Source: Pseudomonadota bacterium (GTDB lineage: Bacteria > Pseudomonadota > Gammaproteobacteria > UBA4575). Taken from it: a stretch of DNA of 23,979 nt. Location of the stretch: assembly GCA_009839635.1 (NCBI GenBank), contig VXPJ01000137.1, positions 1 through 23,979 of the forward strand. The letters are read 5' to 3'. The notes under the pieces were generated by a model. That model was given only the letters and a program-made list of their open reading frames with translations, made no database searches and was not told where the DNA came from. Positions 1 to 6,330 of this stretch are shown piece by piece (the stretch's first letter is position 1; each line of letters starts with the position of its first letter). Both the position numbers and the translations under genes were made by a program.

Positions 1-258
1 CCGCCCTACCATCCCTATACCCGCCTGCTGATTGCCTCGGTTCCGGAACTGAGCCAGGGCTGGCTGGAGAGAACCCTTGAGATGCGCGAGACCCAGGCCA
101 GCATCGATCGGGCCGTCGAGATCACTGACAGGGGTTGCCCGTTTTACCGCCGCTGTCCGCTGGCCATCGCTGGAACATGCAATCAGGAGGAACCCCCCTT
201 GCACAATCTGGGTCATGGCCATTCGATCGCATGCCACCGCAGCGAGGCAGAGTTGTAG
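1..258 (+). CDS. Oligopeptide/dipeptide ABC transporter ATP-binding protein, C-terminal fragment
   Basis: The reading frame is open from the first base to a TAG at 256-258, giving the last 85 residues of a protein that begins outside the window. It starts PPYHPYTRLLIASVPEL and carries the Cys-rich tail GCPFYRRCPLAIAGTC followed by IACH. That is the C-terminal region of DppD/DppF/OppD/OppF-type ATPases, which lies after the ABC ATPase domain. These proteins energise uptake of peptides, or sometimes nickel or opines, through a periplasmic-binding-protein-dependent permease at the inner membrane. The Walker and signature motifs lie upstream and cannot be checked, nor can the substrate. A weak hairpin without a T-tract (263-279) follows the stop. 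The gene converges on gabD. The family call is firm; the choice between the D-type and F-type subunit is open. Confidence 0.85.
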   Translation, partial: PPYHPYTRLLIASVPELSQGWLERTLEMRETQASIDRAVEITDRGCPFYRRCPLAIAGTCNQEEPPLHNLGHGHSIACHRSEAEL

Positions 259-355
259 TGTAGGCCGTCTTTACGGGCCAGTAACGGAACGTGTTGCAGG
301 ACTTGGCCCTGTGGGCGGCCCGAACCTCATCACAGCAACGGATGCCCTAGTGCCC

Positions 356-1810
356 TCAGGTGATGCCGCCCATACACAGGTATTTGATTTCCAGGTATTC
401 CTCGATACCGTATTTGGATCCCTCGCGGCCGATGCCGGATTCCTTCATGCCTCCAAAGGGTGCCACTTCGGTTGAGATCAGTCCGGTATTGATGCCGACG
501 ATGCCGTATTCCAGGGCTTCGGCGACCTTCCAGACACGAGTGATGTCCCGGGTATAGAAGTAGGCTGCAAGACCGTACTCCGTGTCATTGGCCATCCTGA
601 TTGCATCCTCCCCGGTCTTGAAGTGATATACCGGTGCAAGTGGCCCGAAGGTTTCTTCCCGGCTGAGCGCCATGTCGGCAGTTGCATCCGCCAGCACCGT
701 AGGTGAATAGAAATTCCCCCCCAGGGCGTGACGTTGTCCGCCGGTGAGCACTCGGGCACCCTTGGTGGAGGCATCCTGGACATGGTGTTCAACCTTTTCA
801 ATGGCGTGCTGATCGATCAGCGGTCCGATCTCGGTTGCCTCATCCAGGCCGTTGCCAACGTTCAGGGCGCTGACCGCTGCGGCCAGCTTCTCGTTGAAGT
901 GGTCATAGACGCCATCCTGCACGAATATACGGTTCGCGCAGACGCAGGTCTGCCCGGCGTTTCGAAACTTCGATTGCATTGCGCCCTCGACGGCAGACTC
1001 GATGTCGGCATCGTCAAAAACGATGAACGGTGCATTGCCCCCCAACTCCATCGTCACCTTCTTCATGGTCTCGGCACATTGCTCCGTCAGCCGCTTGCCG
1101 ACCTCGGCTGAACCGGTAAAGCTGAGCTTGCGCACAGCCGGGTTGGATGTGATCTCGCCACCGATCTCGGAGCTGATGCCACACAGAACATTCAGCACAC
1201 CTACGGGGATGCCGGCCTGCTCGGCGAGCTTCGCCAGGGCAAGCGCCGCGTGGGGTGTCTGGGATGCAGGTTTGGCGATGACGGTGCATCCGGCGGCCAG
1301 TGCCGGTGCAACCTTGCGCGTCAGCATGGCGAGCGGAAAATTCCAGGGGGTGATTGAGGCCACGACACCCACCGGCTCCTTGATCACCACGATGCGCTTG
1401 TCCTGCTGATGACCGGGAATGGTGTCGCCGTAGATGCGCTTGCCCTCCTCCGCAAACCATTCGACGAAGGAAGCCCCGTAGCCGACTTCTGCACGCGATT
1501 CCACCAGCGGTTTGCCCTGCTCGGTGGTCATGAGAACGGCGAGGTCCTCCTGGTTTTCCATGATCAGCTCGAACAAGTTGCGCAGGATGCCCGCCCGCTC
1601 CTTGGCGGTAAGTGCCCGCCATTTCGGGAATGCCGCGCTGGCTGCCTGGATGGCACGCCGGGTCTCGGCGGCACCCATCCTGGGGACCGAGCCGATGATC
1701 GTGCCATCGGCCGGATTGTCAATTTCGATCCTGCTGCCATCGTCTGCATCCACCCAGGTGCCATCGATGTAGCACTGCTCGCAAAACAGCGAGGGATTGC
1801 TGAGATTCAT
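356..1810 (-). CDS. gabD: NAD(P)-dependent succinate-semialdehyde dehydrogenase (aldehyde dehydrogenase family)
   Basis: A 484-residue aldehyde dehydrogenase, close to the 482 of E. coli GabD. It oxidises succinate semialdehyde, the transamination product of 4-aminobutyrate, to succinate in the cytoplasm. Visible family landmarks are the TPWNFP motif with Asn157, cofactor-contact Lys180, FTGS at 231-234, general base Glu255 in MELGG, and the catalytic Cys289 in GQTCVC. The C-terminal GMKESGIGREGSKYGIEEYLEIKY stretch is also typical of the SSADH branch. The start ATG at 1810 has a clear Shine-Dalgarno (GGGGAG, 6 bases upstream). The gene is divergent from the acyl-CoA ligase at 1957, and no GABA transaminase is next to it. 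A related semialdehyde such as glutarate semialdehyde cannot be excluded as substrate. Confidence 0.9.
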   Translation of the reverse strand: MNLSNPSLFCEQCYIDGTWVDADDGSRIEIDNPADGTIIGSVPRMGAAETRRAIQAASAAFPKWRALTAKERAGILRNLFELIMENQEDLAVLMTTEQGKPLVESRAEVGYGASFVEWFAEEGKRIYGDTIPGHQQDKRIVVIKEPVGVVASITPWNFPLAMLTRKVAPALAAGCTVIAKPASQTPHAALALAKLAEQAGIPVGVLNVLCGISSEIGGEITSNPAVRKLSFTGSAEVGKRLTEQCAETMKKVTMELGGNAPFIVFDDADIESAVEGAMQSKFRNAGQTCVCANRIFVQDGVYDHFNEKLAAAVSALNVGNGLDEATEIGPLIDQHAIEKVEHHVQDASTKGARVLTGGQRHALGGNFYSPTVLADATADMALSREETFGPLAPVYHFKTGEDAIRMANDTEYGLAAYFYTRDITRVWKVAEALEYGIVGINTGLISTEVAPFGGMKESGIGREGSKYGIEEYLEIKYLCMGGIT

Positions 1811-1923
1811 GGAAAACTCCCCGTCAAGCGTTGGATGTGGGCCAGTTCGGACCCATGGTAATTGATCCTGCCATCAAGATCACTGACAGGGGCCTGTCCT
1901 GGCCACCCGGCGGACCCGGCAGC

Positions 1924-1942
1924 ATCTTGTCTTGAACAAGAT
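1924..1942. promoter_or_regulatory. Perfect 7-bp inverted repeat in the gabD/ligase divergent region
   Basis: ATCTTGT and ACAAGAT flank a 5-base centre (ATCTTGTCTTGAACAAGAT). The element ends 14 bases before the GTG start of the ligase gene and 20 before the alternative ATG. It could be an operator or a leader hairpin. No regulator gene is nearby, and the role is inferred from position and symmetry alone. Confidence 0.35.
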
Positions 1943-1956
1943 TTCGGGAATAGACT

Positions 1957-3552
1957 GTGCCCATGTTCTTGCCACTCCACTCGCTCTTGCCAGCGCAGGC
2001 CCAGGAACGGCCTGACAAGGTTGCACTCGAATACCGTGAAAAAAAGGTGTCCTATCACGACCTGAATCTGGCATGTGAGCATTTCGCAGGCGGCTGCCAG
2101 CGAGTCGGACTACCACACGCAGCCCGCATCGGCGTGTACCTGCCACGATGTATCGAGGCGGTAGTCGCCTTTTTCGGGGCCCTGCAGGCGGGCGCCTGTC
2201 TCGTGCCGGTCAACCCGACCCTGAAGTCCCAGCAGGCGAGCCACATCCTCGAGGACTGCGGCATAGAGATGCTGGTGACGACCTCGAGCCGGCTCGACAC
2301 ACTGCACGAGGCACTCATGCACGACTCCCAGTTGCACACGGTGGTCGTGATCGACCAGGAGGCAATGCCCTCCAGCGACCCCGACCAGGCGGTTCGCATC
2401 GAAGGCTGGCCGGAATTTTGCACACGGTCCGCACCGGCCAGCACGGACCTGCAGGATACGGATCTTGCGGCCATTTTCTACACTTCCGGCAGCACCGGCC
2501 TGCCCAAGGGGGTCATGCTCACCCACAAGAACCTGCGTGCGGGCGCGGAAAGCGTGACCGCGTACCTGGAAAATACATCGAAGGACCGGATCCTCACCGT
2601 GCTGCCCTTCAGCTTTGACTACGGGTTCAGCCAGCTGAGCACTGCATTCAGTGTGGGGGCGACAGTGGTGATCCTCGACTACCTTCTGCCACAGGACATT
2701 CTAAAGGCCATCGAACGCGAGCGGATCACGGGTCTGGCTGGCGTCCCTGCCCTGTGGCAACAGCTTGGCCGGCTTGAATGGCCGAAGGCTGCCGGCGAGA
2801 CGCTTCGCTACATCACCAGTTCAGGCGATGTCCTGCCCGAGACCACCGTCAGGATGCTCACCGAGAAGCTTCCGGCGACCAACATGTACCTGATGTACGG
2901 CTTCACGGAGGCATTCCGGTCCACCTACCTGCCGCCACAGGAGATCCATCGCCGGCCCACATCGATCGGCAAGGCCATCCCAGGCGCCTGGGTCCAGGTC
3001 GTGCACCCGGACGGCTCCCCCTGTGACCCGGATGAGGTCGGCGAACTGGTGCATGGCGGCCCCCTGGTGGCCCAGGGGTACTGGAACCACTCCGCGGAAA
3101 CCGGCGAACGGTTCAGGCCGCTTGCGGCGAGCCCTGACGACTCCGGGGAGGCCGGCGAAGTCGTGGCCTGGTCCGGGGACCTTGTTCGGCAGGACGGCGA
3201 CGGATACTTTTACTTCGTCGGGCGCAAGAACGACATGATCAAGACCTCGGGGTATCGCATCAGTCCGGCCGAGATCGAGGGACCAGCCTGCCAGCACAAC
3301 GCCGTTCGCGAAGCCGTGGCCTTTGGCGTGGACCATCCGCAACGCGGCCAGTCCATCGTTCTGACCTGCACCACAGACCAGGAACCTGCACAAGCAGAAG
3401 CGGAGCTGGACCGGTACCTGAAAGATATCCTGCCCCTGTACATGGTGCCGGAGCATTACGTTTGGGCGGACGCGATCCCCTGCAACGACAATGGCAAGTT
3501 CGACCGCAAGCGACTGGCAAGCCAGTACCAGGCGAACGTGACGGGAACGTGA
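1957..3552 (+). CDS. AMP-forming acyl-CoA ligase of the exosortase A-associated type
   Basis: A 531-residue member of the ANL adenylating superfamily, expected to activate a carboxylate with ATP and pass it to CoA or a carrier protein thiol. In order it shows the P-loop YTSGSTGLPKGV at 175-186, the A5-like YGFTEA at 314-319, SGDLV at 406-410, the hinge FVGRKNDMIKTSGYRISPAEIE at 420-441, and the catalytic lysine Lys514 in NGKFDRK. From memory the sequence resembles the ligase family annotated beside exosortase A loci (TIGR03098). Only 4 bases separate its stop from the PLP decarboxylase, so the two are probably cotranscribed. The start may be GTG 1957, with GGGA 6-7 bases upstream, or ATG 1963. 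The substrate is unknown, and an amino acid is possible given the neighbours. Confidence 0.8.
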   Translation: MPMFLPLHSLLPAQAQERPDKVALEYREKKVSYHDLNLACEHFAGGCQRVGLPHAARIGVYLPRCIEAVVAFFGALQAGACLVPVNPTLKSQQASHILEDCGIEMLVTTSSRLDTLHEALMHDSQLHTVVVIDQEAMPSSDPDQAVRIEGWPEFCTRSAPASTDLQDTDLAAIFYTSGSTGLPKGVMLTHKNLRAGAESVTAYLENTSKDRILTVLPFSFDYGFSQLSTAFSVGATVVILDYLLPQDILKAIERERITGLAGVPALWQQLGRLEWPKAAGETLRYITSSGDVLPETTVRMLTEKLPATNMYLMYGFTEAFRSTYLPPQEIHRRPTSIGKAIPGAWVQVVHPDGSPCDPDEVGELVHGGPLVAQGYWNHSAETGERFRPLAASPDDSGEAGEVVAWSGDLVRQDGDGYFYFVGRKNDMIKTSGYRISPAEIEGPACQHNAVREAVAFGVDHPQRGQSIVLTCTTDQEPAQAEAELDRYLKDILPLYMVPEHYVWADAIPCNDNGKFDRKRLASQYQANVTGT

Positions 3553-3556
3553 TGGC

Positions 3557-4792
3557 ATGAGTCGCTCCCCACTACAGCACTACTGGCCGAAGAAGCTCTT
3601 TGACCGGGAAGGACCACACCTGGTGGTCGCCGGCCAAACCTTGATGGATATCGCCGGACAGTGCGGGCCCACACCGTTGTATGTCTACAGCAAGCAAGCG
3701 ATCCACGACCGGATTGCAGCCCTGCAGGCCGTGCTGCCTGCACGTGTTCGCCTGCACTATGCCGTCAAGGCCAACCCGATGCAGGAGGTGATCGACTGTG
3801 TGGCAGAACAGGTGCATGGACTGGATGTCTCCTCCGGAAATGAACTCAAGGCGGCCCTGCAAAGCGGTATCCGGGCAGAAAACATCAGCTTTGCCGGCCC
3901 TGGAAAGTCCTTGCAGGAATTGAAGGCCGCGATCGCCGCCGGCATCACCCTGAACGTCGAATCGGAAGTTGAGTTCACCCGCATCCTGAGCCTTTGCGAG
4001 GAAACCGGGCAGGTGGCCCGCGTGGCCTTGCGCATCAACCCGGATTTCGAACTGAGGGCTTCCGGCATCAAGACCTCGGGCGGACCCCAGCCATTTGGCG
4101 TGGATGCGGAGGCCGCACCGGAGTTGCTGGAGAAAATATCAGCATCCGCTGTCGAGTTCACAGGCTTTCATATTTTCAGCGGCTCGCAGGTCCTGCAAGC
4201 CCAAACTCTAATGGAGGCCCACGAGAAAACCTTTGCACTGGCCAGACAGCTCGCAGATCACACTCCGGTGCCCGTCAAATCCCTGAACATCGGCGGCGGC
4301 TTCGGCATTCCTTATTTCCCGGGTGATGCTCCGCTTGAGGTGGTCCCGGTGATGGAAAACCTGAGGGGGTTGCTCACTGAATACCGGGAAACCTTTGCCG
4401 AGACACAAATCATTCTCGAACTCGGCCGCTACCTGGTGGGCGAAGCCGGGTTGTACCTAGCCCGGATCACAGACCGCAAGGTTTCCCGAGGTATCACCTA
4501 CCTGGTAACTGACGGCGGGCTGCACCATCACCTCGCTGCCAGCGGCAACTTCGGTCAGGCCCTTCGCAGGAACTACCCAATCACCATTGGCAACAAGCTG
4601 GGAGAGCACACCGAGACGGTCACCGTCGTCGGACCGCTGTGCACCCCTCTGGATGTGTTGGCCAAGGACATGGATTTGCCGAAAGCTGAAATCGGTGACC
4701 TGCTGGTTGTATTTCAGTCCGGAGCGTACGGCTACAGTGCCAGCCCGCTAGAATTCCTGAGCCATCCCAGGCCCCGGGAACTTCTGGTGTGA
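3557..4792 (+). CDS. PLP-dependent decarboxylase (Orn/DAP/Arg fold III family), exosortase A-associated type
   Basis: A 411-residue alanine-racemase-fold (type III) decarboxylase resembling diaminopimelate and ornithine decarboxylases. The PLP lysine is Lys71 in HYAVKANP. A His205 segment (HIFSGS), the phosphate-binding LNIGGGFGIPY near 243-253 and the catalytic cysteine Cys362 in GPLCTPLD are all present. The usual EPGR phosphate-contact motif reads ELGR (288-291). It most resembles the group annotated beside exosortase A loci (TIGR03099), not LysA of lysine synthesis, and no other lysine gene is near. It lies 4 bases after the ligase gene. It probably decarboxylates an amino acid, free or carrier-bound, to an amine; the actual substrate cannot be read from sequence. 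Function in exopolysaccharide decoration is inference. Confidence 0.8.
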   Translation: MSRSPLQHYWPKKLFDREGPHLVVAGQTLMDIAGQCGPTPLYVYSKQAIHDRIAALQAVLPARVRLHYAVKANPMQEVIDCVAEQVHGLDVSSGNELKAALQSGIRAENISFAGPGKSLQELKAAIAAGITLNVESEVEFTRILSLCEETGQVARVALRINPDFELRASGIKTSGGPQPFGVDAEAAPELLEKISASAVEFTGFHIFSGSQVLQAQTLMEAHEKTFALARQLADHTPVPVKSLNIGGGFGIPYFPGDAPLEVVPVMENLRGLLTEYRETFAETQIILELGRYLVGEAGLYLARITDRKVSRGITYLVTDGGLHHHLAASGNFGQALRRNYPITIGNKLGEHTETVTVVGPLCTPLDVLAKDMDLPKAEIGDLLVVFQSGAYGYSASPLEFLSHPRPRELLV

Positions 4793-4825
4793 TGCGCGGG
4801 TATGTGGACTGCAGAATCGGGGACG

Positions 4826-4859
4826 GGGCCGGCAAGCCTTAAGGCCGGCTTTCCATTTT
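4826..4859 (+). terminator. Probable intrinsic terminator of the ligase-decarboxylase operon
   Basis: GCCGGC at 4828-4833 pairs with GCCGGC at 4844-4849 across a 10-base loop and is followed by the T-rich TTTCCATTTT on the + strand. It starts 36 bases after the decarboxylase stop. It covers the last codons and stop of the convergent ACP gene, so the same bases are both coding and terminator. Confidence 0.55.
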
Positions 4860-5096
4860 CGATGCAATCAGGTCGCGCAAGATGCCGACGGTCTGGAATG
4901 CCTTGGCATCCAGGTCTTCTTCATCGAAAACGACGCCAAAGTTTTTCTCCAGTCCGGCGATGATGCCGGTGATGGCCATCGAGTCCAGTTCCGGGATGGT
5001 GCCCAGAAGCGGTGCCTGTTCTCCCATTTCGTAGGTGGTCTCCGGCAGGGGCAAGGATTCCGCCAGCACTTCCAGCACCTGTTCAATTGCAATCAT
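4839..5096 (-). CDS. Acyl carrier protein
   Basis: An 85-residue acidic protein with the phosphopantetheine attachment motif ELDSMAI, the modified serine being Ser39. Helix-rich spacing and an acidic segment after the Ser (FDEEDLDA) fit a carrier protein. It would be activated by a phosphopantetheinyl transferase and carry an acyl or aminoacyl group as a thioester. It differs from fatty-acid AcpP, which has the motif DSLD, so a dedicated role is likely. The ATG at 5096 has a good Shine-Dalgarno (AGGA, about 7 bases away). It converges on the ligase-decarboxylase operon and follows serC on the same strand after a 116-base gap. Partnership with the adjacent ligase is inferred from proximity and from similar trios in exosortase loci. 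Confidence 0.8.
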   Translation of the reverse strand: MIAIEQVLEVLAESLPLPETTYEMGEQAPLLGTIPELDSMAITGIIAGLEKNFGVVFDEEDLDAKAFQTVGILRDLIASKMESRP

Positions 5097-5212
5097 CGAA
5101 TTATCCTACACCTCGTCCCTGATTTACCGGTACATGAAACAGGCCCGCTCCCAGCTACCCGGGAGTGCCTGGCGGAGGGATATGGTACAACAAGCGACAG
5201 GTTTATGAACGT

Positions 5213-6301
5213 TCAAGTGTGCTGCCGCCTGGCTTCAAATTCAGACATGAATTCTGTCAGGCGATCAACGCCGGCATCGGGTATCGCATTGTACAGGCTC
5301 ACCCGGACGCCGCCCGCACTCCGATGACCCTGCAACCCGAGCAACTGGCGCTGCTCCGCCTGGCGCAAAAAGTCTTCCAGGGTCCCGGCATCGTGGATTG
5401 CGAAGGGGATGTTGATACTTGAGCGAAACCCGGGGGCGACCCGGTTTTCATACAGGCGGCTTTCATCAAGTACCCGGTACAGTTGCGCCGATCGTGCCAG
5501 GCTTCTTTGGTGCAGAACGGGCAGACCACCCTCTGTTCGTACCCAGTCCAGCACCTCGCGCAGTACATAGATGGCAAACACCGGGAGGGTGTTCACAACG
5601 GAGTCCTCCCGGACATAGCGCCGGTAGTCGTACAGGCGCGGTACCGGCTCATTCACCTGCTCGAGCAGGTCCTTGCGGATCATCACCAAGCAAAGCCCCG
5701 CGATGCCCAGGTTTTTCTGGGTACTGGCATAGATGAGCGAAAATTTTGAAATCTCGACGGGGTGCATGAGCAGGGAGGAGGTCATGTCACATACCAGTAC
5801 CTCCTGGGGTACCTGTGGGACTCCGGGAAAGGCTATGCCCTGGATGGTCTCGTTGTCACAGAAATGCAGGTAGGTAGCTTGCGGGTCCACGTCCCATTCT
5901 TCATGGGGTGCAATACTCAGCGACTCGCCCTTGCACAAGGCCTGGACCTTGCGCACCTCGGCAAAACGCGCGGCCTCAGCACAGGCCCGCGAAGACCAAA
6001 AGCCCGTGCACAGGTAGTCTGCGAAACGCCCTGATCCGAGGAAATTCATGGGCAACATGGAGAACTGGCTGGTGGCCCCGCCGTGCATGAACAGCACCGC
6101 GAACTCCTCCGGGATCTGCAGCAGATCGCGCAGCCCCCGCACAGCCTGGTCGCGGATCTCGAAAAACGCATCGCTGCGGTGTGGCAGTTCGAGCACGGAA
6201 AGCCCGGTGCCCCTGTAGTCCAGCAGCTCGTGGCGAATTTTTTCCAGGACCGGCCGGGGCAAGGCAGCAGGCCCGGAACCAAAATAAAAGACTTCCTGCA
6301 T
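5213..6301 (-). CDS. serC: Phosphoserine aminotransferase
   Basis: A 362-residue class V aminotransferase, exactly the length of E. coli SerC. It converts 3-phosphohydroxypyruvate and glutamate to phosphoserine, and also serves pyridoxine synthesis. Landmarks are the N-terminal FGSGPAALP, HRS at 41-43, GGAT at 74-77, the PLP lysine Lys196 in ASTQKNLG, and the C-terminal GLQGHRSAGGVRVSLYNAIP. Several positions that are usually conserved read differently: CDNETIQG, and SINIPF in place of a Met-containing form. This looks like a somewhat divergent but complete enzyme. It begins 29 bases after gyrA, the usual gammaproteobacterial order, but with no clear Shine-Dalgarno, so coupling to gyrA translation or transcription is likely. 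The normal downstream pheA is absent and replaced by the ACP gene. Confidence 0.92.
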   Translation of the reverse strand: MQEVFYFGSGPAALPRPVLEKIRHELLDYRGTGLSVLELPHRSDAFFEIRDQAVRGLRDLLQIPEEFAVLFMHGGATSQFSMLPMNFLGSGRFADYLCTGFWSSRACAEAARFAEVRKVQALCKGESLSIAPHEEWDVDPQATYLHFCDNETIQGIAFPGVPQVPQEVLVCDMTSSLLMHPVEISKFSLIYASTQKNLGIAGLCLVMIRKDLLEQVNEPVPRLYDYRRYVREDSVVNTLPVFAIYVLREVLDWVRTEGGLPVLHQRSLARSAQLYRVLDESRLYENRVAPGFRSSINIPFAIHDAGTLEDFLRQAEQRQLLGLQGHRSAGGVRVSLYNAIPDAGVDRLTEFMSEFEARRQHT

Positions 6302-6330
6302 GGAATGTGTTCAGGCCCGTGGATGGGCCG

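Noticed and set aside
120..1892. A 15-base identical sequence, GATCACTGACAGGGG, at 120-134 and 1878-1892.
   Set aside because: One copy is inside the ABC transporter coding region. A single 15-base match is close to chance expectation in 24 kb, and the flanks do not align.
3557..4792. Calling the PLP decarboxylase LysA (diaminopimelate decarboxylase).
   Set aside because: It lies 4 bases after an exosortase-type ligase, has ELGR in place of EPGR, and no lysine-pathway gene (dapF, lptM) is adjacent.
6314..6329. GGCCC/GGGCC hairpin between gyrA and serC as a terminator.
   Set aside because: Only 5 pairs and no T-tract on either strand; serC probably depends on transcription from gyrA.
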